Below, one piece after another: positions 25,372 to 34,555 of a DNA stretch of 64,000 nucleotides. Location: NCBI RefSeq assembly GCF_015751785.1, contig NZ_JADOTY010000001.1, positions 5,270,001-5,334,000 on the forward strand. The letters run 5' to 3'. Source of the DNA: Micromonospora vinacea. GTDB taxonomy: Bacteria; Actinomycetota; Actinomycetes; Mycobacteriales; Micromonosporaceae. Numbering within the stretch: the first letter of the stretch is position 1; each line of letters opens with the position of its first letter. The notes below the pieces were generated by a model. That model did no database searches, had not been told where the DNA came from, and saw only the letters and a list, made by a program, of their open reading frames with translations. Position numbers and translations under genes: made by a program.

Positions 25372-25391
25372 ACCACCCCCCGGGCCAATCT

Positions 25392-25460
25392 CCCGGTTGA
25401 TCATGAGGTTAGCGGGGCTCTGGGTCGCTCCTGGCCTCGCCAACCTCATGATCACCCGGG
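25392..25460. terminator. Long hairpin between convergent genes
   Basis: Arms of 27 bases at 25392-25418 and 25434-25460 pair with three mismatches around a 15-base loop; both arms hold TGATCATGAGGTT or its complement. It separates the end of the ATP-grasp operon from a convergent SGNH hydrolase gene and probably ends both transcripts. The right arm overlaps the last codons of the hydrolase. Confidence 0.75.
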
Positions 25461-26135
25461 TGAGGGGAGCCGGTGGGAGAGGGTGCGGAGGGTTTCGGCC
25501 GTTGCTATGGCGTCGCTGCGGGCGCTGCCGTGGCGGCCGTCGGTGCTGTAGAGGGTGGGGTCGGCCGTCAGGGGATGGTCGGTCAGGTGGACGTGGATCG
25601 TGTTCAGGCTCTCGGCCAGGTTTGCCGTGTGGGCGGACAGGCGGCGCATTCGTTCGCCCAGACCGGGCCGGAGGTGTTCGGGCACCGCCGGGCTGTGCGA
25701 GACGTCGAACATGCCCACGGTGATCACCTCGGCGCCCACATCGCGCAGCGCGGTGATCATCGCGGTCAGCTCGGCGTCCACCGCCTCCGCGTCGTACGCC
25801 GGGTGGAAGGCGTCGTTGCCGCCGCAGACGACCAGCGCCAGGTCCGGCGCGAAGGCCAGCGCCGGGGCAAGCTGGGTGGCACGCACCTGGTGCGCGCGCA
25901 GCCCGCGTCGACCCAGATTCCGGTACGCCAGCTCGGGGCGGACGGCGGTCAGCTCGGCGGCGACCCGGTCGACCCACTGCACGTCCGGGTAGCCGGGTGT
26001 CGGCTCACACATGCCCTCCACGACGCTGTCGCCGAGCGCCACGAACCGCCGCCACGGGTGCCCGTGCAGCAGGTCGACGGCCTCCCCGGGGCGCAGACAG
26101 TACGGGTCCGTCGATTCGTCCAACGTCGATGGCAT
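25452..26135 (-). CDS. SGNH/GDSL-family hydrolase
   Basis: A 227-residue hydrolase. Block I is FVALGDSVVEGM near 33 (nucleophile Ser), block III VVCGGNDAF near 107, and a C-terminal block with STDGRHGSARSD supplies the Asp/His-like region, although the order DGRH is a variant of the usual DGxH. No signal peptide, so it acts in the cytoplasm. Function and substrate are open. ATG start at 26135. Confidence 0.85.
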   Translation of the reverse strand: MPSTLDESTDPYCLRPGEAVDLLHGHPWRRFVALGDSVVEGMCEPTPGYPDVQWVDRVAAELTAVRPELAYRNLGRRGLRAHQVRATQLAPALAFAPDLALVVCGGNDAFHPAYDAEAVDAELTAMITALRDVGAEVITVGMFDVSHSPAVPEHLRPGLGERMRRLSAHTANLAESLNTIHVHLTDHPLTADPTLYSTDGRHGSARSDAIATAETLRTLSHRLPSPG

Positions 26136-26174
26136 GCCGGCACGCTAACCGGCCGGCGGGCTGCCCGGCCAGGC

Positions 26175-27113
26175 TCAGCCGGTCAACCTGACCTCGGCCA
26201 GGTAGACGTTTGTCCGCCCCTCGTGCGAGGAGTAGTAGCTCACCCACAATAGGTCGTCGTGCCAGACCAGGCCGGGGTAACTGGTGTCGCCGCCGGACGG
26301 CAGCGCGACCAGCTCGGTCAGCTCGCCCCGCTCGGGGTCGACGACGCAGATCGCGGTGCGGACCTCGCCGTCGTGCAGGCGCACCCCGGCCAGCAGCAGC
26401 CCGTCCGGCAGCCGGAGCAGCGTCGGCCCGCCCACCTGGACGCCCAGGTCGGTCCAGGTCCAGTCCCGGTACGGCGGCAGTGCCCGGCCGAGCTGCGCGC
26501 TCGCGGTGCCCGCGTCCCGCCGAAGCAGACAGAGGGCGGTGCCGTCCGGGGCGAAGACCAGACCGGACTCGTTGGGGTACCCGCCCTCGAACAGCGTCGG
26601 CACCCACTGCCGCAGGTCCACCCCGTCCGTGCTGCGGTAGAGCCGGGCGAACCTCGGCTCCCGGGTGGCGTAGCCGACGCCGTACATCGCGTCGTCGTGC
26701 CAGGCGGCCCGCCACACCCAGACGCCCGGCTCGCCCACCGGGATCGGATCGCCCCAGGCGTACCCGTCGGTGGAGAGCCAGGTCACCGTCTGGAACGTCT
26801 TGGTGGCCGCGCCGGTGGCGACCGCCGCCAGCAGTTGCAGTCGCCCGTCGGGTCGCGCCACGAAGCGCGGATCACGCAGGTCGGTGCCGGGCCGCGCGAT
26901 GACGGTCGCGGAGGTCCAGGCCCGGCCGTCGGTCGACGTCAGTACCCGGATCACGCCGTCGTCGCTGAGGTGGGTGCGGGCCTCCCGGAAGGCGCAGAAC
27001 CAGTTCCCGGCGTACCGGACGAGGTCGGTGAACGCGCTGTGCGGCGCGCTGTCGCCGATCCGGCGCACGGCGGTGACCTCGGCGGTGCGGCGGCGGGTGG
27101 GTGACGACGTCAT
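26175..27113 (-). CDS. Sialidase/BNR-repeat-like beta-propeller protein
   Basis: A 312-residue protein with repeated beta-blade segments: S-x-D-G-x-x-W (LTSTDGRAWTS near 60, LSTDGYAWGDP near 115, STDGVDLRQW near 160). These are Asp-box (BNR) repeats of the sialidase fold, a six-bladed propeller. An Arg-rich FREART and a late LVWHDDLLW lie in the expected places, but I cannot point to the complete sialidase catalytic set. No signal peptide is visible. A glycan-related role is likely but unproven. Start ATG 27113. Confidence 0.75.
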   Translation of the reverse strand: MTSSPTRRRTAEVTAVRRIGDSAPHSAFTDLVRYAGNWFCAFREARTHLSDDGVIRVLTSTDGRAWTSATVIARPGTDLRDPRFVARPDGRLQLLAAVATGAATKTFQTVTWLSTDGYAWGDPIPVGEPGVWVWRAAWHDDAMYGVGYATREPRFARLYRSTDGVDLRQWVPTLFEGGYPNESGLVFAPDGTALCLLRRDAGTASAQLGRALPPYRDWTWTDLGVQVGGPTLLRLPDGLLLAGVRLHDGEVRTAICVVDPERGELTELVALPSGGDTSYPGLVWHDDLLWVSYYSSHEGRTNVYLAEVRLTG

Positions 27114-27334
27114 GCGCTGCGGCCTCCAGGTGCGGTGACGACGGTCGACGCTAGCCGCCCCGGGCCGACGCCCGCGCGACCGGCAGCCGAACGTCCGACG
27201 AACAACGTGGGGGTGCTGTCGGATTGGCGTCGTGGGCGTCACGGCGTCGGCGCGCTGGGGTGGGCTGATGGCACCCGTCGCCCACGATGGGTGGTGGGCC
27301 GACAGCGGAATCGATCGGCGAGGGAGGTGACGGC

Positions 27335-27910
27335 ATGCTCGGTTCGTTCCTTCAGGCCCTCGCGTCGAAATTGGTCGAGGAGATCCTCAAGCTTCTGGTG
27401 AAGTGGCTGGCGCCGAAGGCGCTGCGGTCGGTGCCGCACCGCGCCTCGCCGAACTGCCCACGCTGCGGCGGGTACGGGGTGCGCCGGTGGGCGCCCGGCG
27501 GCATGTGGATGTTCCTGCCGTCAGTGCTGGCCTTCGCCTGGGGTTTCGGGTTCACAGTGCTCGGTGTGCCGGTGGTCGTGCTCACTGTGGTCGCCGTGCT
27601 GGTCTCCGACGGCGTCGGCGGAGTGCCGACCGCGCTGCTCGCGCCGCTCGGCCTGCTGGTTCCCGCGGCGCTGATGGTCGCGGGCGCGTTCGGCCTGGCC
27701 CACTACCACAGCTACCCACCGAAGTGGTGCGCCCGCTGCCACGGCCGGTGGCCGCGCCGGGAGCGGGACGAATACCTGCGGGCGTCGGCGCTGGTGGTGA
27801 CCTGCGGCTGCGGTCAGCGGCTCCGGGTGCCCCGGACTGCGGCCGGGACGCGACTGCGGTGCCCGCGCTGCCGTACCGAACACGCCACCCCGGCCGCGGC
27901 CGGGCGCTGA
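27335..27910 (+). CDS. Membrane protein with zinc-ribbon-like CxxC motifs
   Basis: A 191-residue protein. CPRCGGYG near 46, two to three hydrophobic helices at about 60-130, then CARCHGRW near 137, CGCGQR near 160 and CPRCRT near 180, which suggest zinc-ribbon-like knuckles on the cytoplasmic side. ATG 27335 follows GGGAGGTG. No known family name can be given. It is not obviously linked to the neighbours. Confidence 0.7.
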   Translation: MLGSFLQALASKLVEEILKLLVKWLAPKALRSVPHRASPNCPRCGGYGVRRWAPGGMWMFLPSVLAFAWGFGFTVLGVPVVVLTVVAVLVSDGVGGVPTALLAPLGLLVPAALMVAGAFGLAHYHSYPPKWCARCHGRWPRRERDEYLRASALVVTCGCGQRLRVPRTAAGTRLRCPRCRTEHATPAAAGR

Positions 27911-27932
27911 CGGGCCACGGCCTCTAAGGGGT

Positions 27933-28856
27933 TCAGCGGGCCACGCGGTGCTCGGCGAGGAGTTCGCCGAGCACCCGCCCGGCCCACTCGGCCTTGGCCG
28001 GGTCCCGATCGTCGAGGGTGATCAGCGCCTTCCACAGCGCCCAGCCTCGTCCTCGGGCCCAGGTGGCGTCGTCCAGACCGAGCGCGGCGCGGAAGGCGGC
28101 CCGGCTGGGGCCGTGCAGCAGGGTCCAGGCGATCACTGTGTCGCAGGCGGGGTCGCCCACGCCGGAGCAGCCGAAGTCGATGACGGCGGCGAGCCGGCCG
28201 TCGCGGACCAGCAGGTTGCCGTCCGCGACGTCGCCGTGGAACCAGACCGGCGGCCCGGTCCAGGTGGCGTCGAGGGCGGCCTGCCAGATGCCGGTGACGA
28301 CGTTGACGGGCACCCGGTCGCGATGCGTCTCGATCGCCGCCCGGGTCTCGGCGTCGTAGGTGGACAGCGGACCGCCCCGCCAGGCGCTGTGCGGGCCGGC
28401 CGCCGGGCCGTCGGTGGCGTCCACGCCGCGTAGGGCGCGCAGGAAGGCGGCGAGGTCGGTGGCGAACCGGGTCAGGTCGTCGATTCGCTCAGCGTGGGCG
28501 GTCCGCCCGTCGATCCACCGGTAGACCGACCACGGGTACGGGTAACCCGCCCCGGGCCGGCCGTGGCCGAGTGGGGTCGGCACCTCCACCGGCAGCTGCG
28601 GCCCGAGCACCGGCAGCCAGCGCTGCTCCTTGGCGACCTGGAGGGCGTACCCGGCGCCGCTGGGCAGCCGCACGCTCATCTCCCCGCCCAGGTGGAAGGT
28701 GCGGTTGTCCCAGCCGTCGACAGCGACGGGGCGGATCGGCAGCTCCGCCCACCGGGGGAACTGCTCGGCCACCAGTCGGCGGACCAGCGCCACGTCGATC
28801 CGGTCGGCCACTGCATCGTCGGTCACGGGGACGCCTGGCGGCGGCTGTGCGTTCAC
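27933..28856 (-). CDS. Aminoglycoside phosphotransferase-family kinase
   Basis: A 307-residue APH-type protein. The catalytic loop is WFHGDVADGNLLV near 220 and the metal-binding AVIDFGCSG near 240, as in kanamycin/macrolide kinases and homoserine-kinase-like enzymes. The N-lobe contains WDNRTFHLG. GTG 28856 is used; GTG 28826 is equally possible. It could inactivate an antibiotic or phosphorylate a metabolite; the sequence does not distinguish. Confidence 0.8.
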   Translation of the reverse strand: MNAQPPPGVPVTDDAVADRIDVALVRRLVAEQFPRWAELPIRPVAVDGWDNRTFHLGGEMSVRLPSGAGYALQVAKEQRWLPVLGPQLPVEVPTPLGHGRPGAGYPYPWSVYRWIDGRTAHAERIDDLTRFATDLAAFLRALRGVDATDGPAAGPHSAWRGGPLSTYDAETRAAIETHRDRVPVNVVTGIWQAALDATWTGPPVWFHGDVADGNLLVRDGRLAAVIDFGCSGVGDPACDTVIAWTLLHGPSRAAFRAALGLDDATWARGRGWALWKALITLDDRDPAKAEWAGRVLGELLAEHRVAR

Positions 28857-28897
28857 CGGTCCGAGCCTGCGGCAGCCGGGCATGCCCCGCAACGGGT

Positions 28898-30121
28898 TTA
28901 CCGGGTGGCGACGGGGGTCGGCCGCGCTGGTGTATCCGGGCCGGATGTCCTGTTCAGCAGCGGGTACGCGGTGATCACCAGACACGCCGCCGCCATGGTC
29001 AGCAGGGCCGGGGTGAGCCCCAGCGCGTCCACCGACCAGCCGCCGAGCAGCGCGCCGACCGGCAACCCGACGAACGCCAACGAACCGGCGATGCCGATCA
29101 CGCGGGTCTGCAACTCCGGTGGCACCCGCTCGTAGAGCGCCACCCCGAGCAGCGGGTTGACCGCCGCGATGCCGATTCCGGACAGGAACGTCACCACGAG
29201 CACCACCGGCAGTTCGTCGCTGATCGCCAGCGCCACCAGCCGGGGTGTGCCGGCGACCAGTGCGCCGACCAGGAACGTCAGCCGCCGGGGCAGCCGGGGC
29301 CCGAGTGCGGTGAACACCAGGTTTCCCAGCAGCGCGCCCGCCGAGAACGCCGCCAGCACCAGCCCGAGACCGCTCGGGCCGGGTAGCTCCCGGGCGACCC
29401 AGACCGGGATGTACACGGCCACGCTGGCGTTGGCCACCATGTTCAGCGCCGAGATGACGGCGAGCATGCCGAGCAGCGGCCGGTCCCGGCCCAGGTAGCT
29501 GAAGCCGCCCCGCAGCGCACGCAGGTAGCTCTCCGGCTGGGCGGGTTGCGTCGGCGCGGCCGGTGGGCGGACCAGGACGCCGATGAGCAGCGCGCAGACG
29601 CCGAAGCTGGCCGCGTCGATGAGGATCGCCTCGGTCACTCCGAACACGGCGATCAGTAGACCGCCCACGGCGGCGCCGAACAGGGTCACCACCCGGCTGA
29701 GCCCGTCGTACGCGGACGTCAGCCGGATCAGCGGCACCCCGGCGGCCTCCGCGACCGGGCGGAACATCACGTGCTTCACCCGGTCCCCGATGCCCCGCAG
29801 CGCACCGGCCACCGCGACGAGCGCCACCAGCGGGACGAAGCCCAACCACGGGGTCAGCGCGACGACGACCATCGCCACCGCGCTGCCCGCGTCGCAGAAG
29901 ATGGAGGTACGGCGCAGGCCGATCCGGTCCGCCCAGGGCGTGCCCAGCGCGCTGGACAGCAGGTACGGCAGGGTCTCGGCGAACGCGACCAGGCCCATCT
30001 TGGTGGGGCTGCCGGTGGTGACCAGCACCAGCCACGGGATGGTCACCACCGAGATGCGAGTGCCCAGGTTGGAGATCAGGTCGGCGCTGACCAGGACGAC
30101 CAGTTGCCGGCGGGGGGTCAC
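28898..30121 (-). CDS. MFS-family exporter
   Basis: A 407-residue membrane transporter with about 12 hydrophobic segments. An N-terminal LVVLVSADLISNLGTRIS and a central LRALRGGFSYLGRD region match drug-efflux MFS proteins of actinomycetes. It shares a GTGA overlap with the upstream ligase (stop 30118, start 30121), so the two are co-translated. It could export the product of the ligase-linked pathway (inference). Confidence 0.88.
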   Translation of the reverse strand: MTPRRQLVVLVSADLISNLGTRISVVTIPWLVLVTTGSPTKMGLVAFAETLPYLLSSALGTPWADRIGLRRTSIFCDAGSAVAMVVVALTPWLGFVPLVALVAVAGALRGIGDRVKHVMFRPVAEAAGVPLIRLTSAYDGLSRVVTLFGAAVGGLLIAVFGVTEAILIDAASFGVCALLIGVLVRPPAAPTQPAQPESYLRALRGGFSYLGRDRPLLGMLAVISALNMVANASVAVYIPVWVARELPGPSGLGLVLAAFSAGALLGNLVFTALGPRLPRRLTFLVGALVAGTPRLVALAISDELPVVLVVTFLSGIGIAAVNPLLGVALYERVPPELQTRVIGIAGSLAFVGLPVGALLGGWSVDALGLTPALLTMAAACLVITAYPLLNRTSGPDTPARPTPVATR

Positions 30122-31677
30122 GCCCCGACCGCCGCCGCCCGACGGGCCGCGTACCGCGCCCGCAGCGCCCGCTTGTCCACCTTCATCGACCGGTTCACCG
30201 GCAGCCGGTCGAGGAACTCCACAGTGGCCGGCGCCCACATCTCGTTGAGTTCGGCGGTCACCAGGTCGATCAGCTCCGCCCCGGTGACCGTCGCGCCCGG
30301 CCCGAGCACCACGTACGCGTGCGGCACCTCGCCGACCGTCTCGTCCGGCACGCCGATCACGGCGGCGGCCCGTACCTGCGGGTGCCCGACCAGCACGTCC
30401 TCGATGGGACGGCAGAAGATCGCCCAGTTCCGGCGATGCGTGACGATCATGTCGTGCGCCCGGTCGACCAGGTAGAGGTAGCCGTCGTCGTCGAGGTGGC
30501 CGATGTCGCGAGTGCGCACCCACCCGTCGACGAGCGTCTGCGCGGTCAGCTCCGGCTGGCCGTGGTAGCCGGCGAAGCTCAGTCGGGTCCGCACCCACAC
30601 CTCGCCGTCGCGGCCGGTCGGCAGCACCGTGCCGTCGTCGTCACGGATCTCGACGCGGACGTCGCCGTAGGGCCGCCCGCAGGAGCGCAGCCGCTCCGGG
30701 TGCTCCGGATCGTCGGTCAGCCCGGGCAGCGCGGTGATCACCACCGCCTCGCTGAGGCCGTACACGATGCGCAGCACCGGGCCGAACCGCCCGATGGCCT
30801 GGCGCAGCCGGGCGGGCGCGGCGGGCCCGGCGCCCACGTTGAACATGAACATGGCGGAGAAGTCCGCGCCGACCAGCGCCGGGTGGTCCAACACCTCGTA
30901 GAGCATCGGCGGGGTGACGAAGGTCGAGTTGATCAGCTCCCGCTGCACGGTGTCCACGAAGGCCACCGGGTCCCAGTCGTCACGCAGGAACAGCACCCCG
31001 CCGGTGAACAGGTTGAACAGTGTGGTGATCTGCCCGCTGGCCAGCCACATCGGCGAGTGCGACAGGTGCCGCAGCAGCGGGAACCCGGCGGCGCGGAAGT
31101 CGGCGGCCAGGGTGAGGATCTGGGCGTAGAAGCTCTCCCGGTGGTGCACCAGCTTGGGGCTTCCGGTGGTGCCGCTGGTCTGCAGGAACGACTCGGGCGC
31201 CGGCACGGACGCCGGCAGGTCCGTCACGTCGGTGTCGGCGGTGAGGTCGGGGCCGGCGCCGCCCGCGCCCAGACAGCAGACCGGGGTGCCGGGCAGCGCG
31301 GCGGCCAGTTCCGGGCCCAGACTGGCCGGGTCCCGTGCGTCGTAGACCAGGGCGTCCGGGCGGGCCAACCGGATGAACTCGTCGACCTCCCGGCGCGCGG
31401 TCACCGGGGCGACCCACATCGTCCGGCAGCCGAGCAGATGCAGGGCCAGTTGCAGCAGCGGACCCTCCACCGCGTTCGCGACGGTCACCAGCACCGCCGA
31501 CCCGGGCCGTACGCCGTGCCGGGTCAACGTCGCGGCCATCGCCCGGACCCGCGCGGCGGCCTCGGTGTAGGTCAGTCGCCGATCGGCGCCGACAAGCGCC
31601 TCCCGGTCGCCGAATTCGGCGAAGAGGTCCAACACCCTGTGCACGTAGGTAGTGGTGTGCCCGGGTCCGTCAGTCAT
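30118..31677 (-). CDS. AMP-forming ligase (ANL superfamily), third in the window
   Basis: A 519-residue adenylate-forming enzyme. The P-loop is LQTSGTTGSPKLVHH near 165, then YGLSEAVV near 310, the hinge TRDIGHLDDDGY near 400 and a C-terminal catalytic Lys in RSMKVDKR. It resembles fatty-acid or aryl-CoA ligases. ATG 31677. It is followed by a coupled MFS exporter, a pairing seen in cluster-associated activation and export modules. Substrate unknown. Confidence 0.87.
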   Translation of the reverse strand: MTDGPGHTTTYVHRVLDLFAEFGDREALVGADRRLTYTEAAARVRAMAATLTRHGVRPGSAVLVTVANAVEGPLLQLALHLLGCRTMWVAPVTARREVDEFIRLARPDALVYDARDPASLGPELAAALPGTPVCCLGAGGAGPDLTADTDVTDLPASVPAPESFLQTSGTTGSPKLVHHRESFYAQILTLAADFRAAGFPLLRHLSHSPMWLASGQITTLFNLFTGGVLFLRDDWDPVAFVDTVQRELINSTFVTPPMLYEVLDHPALVGADFSAMFMFNVGAGPAAPARLRQAIGRFGPVLRIVYGLSEAVVITALPGLTDDPEHPERLRSCGRPYGDVRVEIRDDDGTVLPTGRDGEVWVRTRLSFAGYHGQPELTAQTLVDGWVRTRDIGHLDDDGYLYLVDRAHDMIVTHRRNWAIFCRPIEDVLVGHPQVRAAAVIGVPDETVGEVPHAYVVLGPGATVTGAELIDLVTAELNEMWAPATVEFLDRLPVNRSMKVDKRALRARYAARRAAAVGA

Positions 31678-31958
31678 CCGGCAGCCCCCATCCGCGAAAT
31701 CGGCGGTCCCCGGGCCGCTCCCGGTGACGACGCGACGGTGGGCGCGCTCGGGCGACCGCACCGCCGCCGCCTGGAAGCCTAGGCGCGAAACGGCTGGTCG
31801 GAACCGTGCCGACGGGCGATCCGAGCGGCCCGCCGGACATTTGATCGCGTCGATCAGGTTGATTGACGCCCGTCAGCGGCGGCGGCTAGGTTTCTGGACC
31901 ATCGTCCAGGCGGGCGCCGTCAGCGGACGGCCCTGGGCTGCCACACGATGGAGGTTCC

Positions 31959-33269
31959 ATGGCAACGGCAACCCCGAAGAGATGGCCTGTCATCGCCGCT
32001 GCGGCCGCGCTGTTGGTCGCCGGCGCACCCGCCGTCGTCGCCAGCGCCGGTCCGTCCGGCACCGCCGCCAGTCGACCCGACCGCGTCGAGTGGGCGGGCA
32101 GTTGGGCCACAGCGGTCACCCGGGGCAACTCGGTCGGGTTGACCAACACCGGCCTCAACGACCAGAGCGTCCGGATGATCGTGCACGTCTCGGTGGGCGG
32201 CCCCGCGCTGCGGGTACGTCTGAGCAACCTCTACGGCGAGCAGGCGGTGAAAGTCGGTCGGGCCACCGTCGCCCGGCCGAACACCGCGACCCCCGACGAC
32301 CTCTCCGACATCGACGCGGCGTCGGTGCGCCCGCTGACCTTCACCGGAGCCACCACGGCGACCATGAACCGGGGCGCGGAACTGCTCAGCGACCCGTTGG
32401 CCTTCCCGGTCGCGGACGACAGCGACCTGGTGGTCACAGTGCACTTCCCGACCCCGACCGGCCCGACCACGTTCCACGGGCAGTCCCAGCAGGCAAACTT
32501 CATCGGCGCGGGGGATCTGACCGGGGCGGCCGAGGGCGCCGGGTTCACCACCCGTCCCACCTGCTGCTGGTTCTTCCTCTCCGGCGTCGACGTGCAGCGC
32601 AAGGGCAGCCCCGGCGCGCTGGTCGTGCTCAGCGACTCCATCGGTGACGGCAACGGCAGCACCGTCAACGCCAACCGGCGCTGGCCCGACCTGCTCTCCG
32701 ACCGGCTGCTCGCCGACCGGCCGGACAGGCGCACCCCGGGCGTGCTCAACCTGAGCCTGGCCGGCAACCGGCTCAACCACGAGGGCACCGAGCCCGGCGA
32801 CGGCAACTACCCCGGCTACTACCAGCTCGGCCCGAACGCGGCGGCCCGGCTCAACGAGGACGTCTTTCCCCAGACCGGGGTGCGTACCGTCGTCACCCAC
32901 CTGGGCATCAACGACATCTGGATGTCGAACGACACACCCGAGGCGATCATCGGCACCCTGCGGCAGATCAACCAACAGCTCCAGCAGCGCGGGCTGACCA
33001 GCCTGGTGGCCACGCTGACGCCGTACGAGGGGCACGGGGCGCCGGGGGTGTGGACGCCGCAGAAGGAGGCCACCCGCCAGGCGGTGAACACGTACCTGCG
33101 CGGTAGTCGGGAGTTCGACGGGCTGCTCGACTTCGACCGGGTGCTGCGCGACCCGGCCCGCCCCAGCCAACTGCTGCCCGCGTACGACTCGGGGGACCAC
33201 ATCCACCCGAACGACGCCGGCAACCAGGCGCTGGCCGACGCCGTGCCGCTGCGGCTGCTCGACCTGTGA
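31959..33269 (+). CDS. Secreted SGNH/GDSL esterase
   Basis: A 436-residue protein with an N-terminal signal peptide (positive start, hydrophobic core at 9-30, cut near ASAGPSG). After an N-terminal beta-sandwich-like region, the esterase has VVLSDSIGDG (nucleophile Ser in a GDS-like motif reading SDS), HLGINDIWM near 310 and SGDHIHPND near the C terminus with the catalytic Asp/His. ATG follows TGGAGGTT. It probably hydrolyses acetyl or other esters outside the cell. A terminator hairpin follows. Confidence 0.9.
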   Translation: MATATPKRWPVIAAAAALLVAGAPAVVASAGPSGTAASRPDRVEWAGSWATAVTRGNSVGLTNTGLNDQSVRMIVHVSVGGPALRVRLSNLYGEQAVKVGRATVARPNTATPDDLSDIDAASVRPLTFTGATTATMNRGAELLSDPLAFPVADDSDLVVTVHFPTPTGPTTFHGQSQQANFIGAGDLTGAAEGAGFTTRPTCCWFFLSGVDVQRKGSPGALVVLSDSIGDGNGSTVNANRRWPDLLSDRLLADRPDRRTPGVLNLSLAGNRLNHEGTEPGDGNYPGYYQLGPNAAARLNEDVFPQTGVRTVVTHLGINDIWMSNDTPEAIIGTLRQINQQLQQRGLTSLVATLTPYEGHGAPGVWTPQKEATRQAVNTYLRGSREFDGLLDFDRVLRDPARPSQLLPAYDSGDHIHPNDAGNQALADAVPLRLLDL

Positions 33270-33273
33270 CATC

Positions 33274-33310
33274 GGCCGGGGGCGGCGGGTGATCCCCGCT
33301 GCCCCCGGCC
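33274..33310 (+). terminator. Hairpin terminator after the GDSL esterase
   Basis: Left arm GGCCGGGGGCGGCGGG (33274-33289) pairs with 33294-33310 through a single mismatch and a 4-base loop. It lies just after the esterase stop and just before the P450 ribosome binding site (33324-33330), so it separates the two transcription units. Confidence 0.75.
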
Positions 33311-33336
33311 ACCGACATCCTGGGGAGGAGTTGGCA

Positions 33337-34548
33337 GTGGACGTGGAGGAGATACTCACCGGCCTGTACAGCGAACAGGGCAGACAGGACCCGTACCCGT
33401 GGTACGCGGACCTGCACCGGCTCGGCCCGATCAGCGCGGTGCCGGCGCGCGCCGAGCACCGCACGGTGGCCGCCGTCGCGGTCGGCTACGACCTCGTCGA
33501 CGGGTTGCTGCGCGATCCGGAGTGGACGAAACAGCCGCCGCCGGGCTGGGAGGAGCAGGAGATCCTGCGGACCTTCCAGACCTCGATGATGTTCGTCAAC
33601 CCGCCCGATCACACCCGGATGCGGCACGTCTTCTCCCGCACCTTCACGCCGCGCCGGCTCGGCGCGCTGGAACCGGTGATCCTGCGGGTGGTCGACGAAC
33701 TGTTGGACCGGATGGCGGACGCCGGGGAGGGCGTTGTCGACTTCGTGGCCGACTTCGCGTACCCGATTCCGGCCCTGGTGATGGCCGAGTTCATCGGCAT
33801 CCCGGCCGCCGATCTGCCGTGGTACCGCGAGCGGGTGGAGTGGATCGACGAGTTCCTGGACGTGGCGGGGAAGACCCCGCAGCGGCTGGCAGCGGCCAAC
33901 ACCGCCGCGCGGGAGTTGCGGGCCTTCTACCGGGAGCTGCTCGGGCACCGCCGCCGGGTGCCCGGGGACGACCTGCTCAGCGGGTTGGTCGAGGCTCTCG
34001 ACTCCGGGGAGGTGGAGCTGACCGAGGAGGAGTTGATCAGCAACCTGATCGTGCTGTTCAACGCCAGCTTCGTCACCACCGTCTACATGTTCAGCAACGG
34101 GCTGCCGTTGCTGCTGGCCCACCCGGAGACGGTCGCGGCGCTGCCCACCGACGCCACGCTGGCGCAGGGCTGCGTCGACGAGGTGTTGCGGTTGGCGAGC
34201 CCGGTGCACTTCCTGGCCCGCGCCGCGCCGGCGGACACCGTGCTGCACGGCGTGCCGGTCGGCACCGACGACAACGTGCTCATCATGATCGGGGCGGCCA
34301 ACCGGGACCCGGCCCGCTTCCCGGCCCCGGACACCTTCGACCCGACCCGTCCCGGCCCTCCGTCACTCGCCTTCGGGGTGGGCCTGCACTTCTGTCTCGG
34401 CGCGGCGGTGTCGCGATTGGAAGGTCGCCTCGCGCTGCCCCGGCTGTTCCACAGGTTCCCCGCGCTGACGGTCACCGAGACGCCGACGTACAGCGGCAGC
34501 CTGTTCCTGCGCGGCATCGACACGTTGCTGGTCAGCACCGGTGGATAG
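33337..34548 (+). CDS. Cytochrome P450
   Basis: A 403-residue bacterial P450, probably fed by ferredoxin. The heme-Cys motif is LAFGVGLHFCLGAA near 344-357 and the ExxR is EVLR near 285. The I-helix segment reads NASFVTT in place of the usual AGxE/DTT, so the conserved acid is Val and the Gly is Ser. GTG 33337 has GGAGGAG six bases upstream. It heads a run to the hydroxymandelate oxidase and aminotransferase genes, so it may tailor the arylglycine product. Confidence 0.92.
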   Translation: MDVEEILTGLYSEQGRQDPYPWYADLHRLGPISAVPARAEHRTVAAVAVGYDLVDGLLRDPEWTKQPPPGWEEQEILRTFQTSMMFVNPPDHTRMRHVFSRTFTPRRLGALEPVILRVVDELLDRMADAGEGVVDFVADFAYPIPALVMAEFIGIPAADLPWYRERVEWIDEFLDVAGKTPQRLAAANTAARELRAFYRELLGHRRRVPGDDLLSGLVEALDSGEVELTEEELISNLIVLFNASFVTTVYMFSNGLPLLLAHPETVAALPTDATLAQGCVDEVLRLASPVHFLARAAPADTVLHGVPVGTDDNVLIMIGAANRDPARFPAPDTFDPTRPGPPSLAFGVGLHFCLGAAVSRLEGRLALPRLFHRFPALTVTETPTYSGSLFLRGIDTLLVSTGG

Positions 34549-34555
34549 GAGCGAC

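Noticed and set aside
26175..27113. Cluster tailoring enzyme
   Set aside because: BNR propeller on the opposite strand with no link by overlap or function to the polyketide genes.
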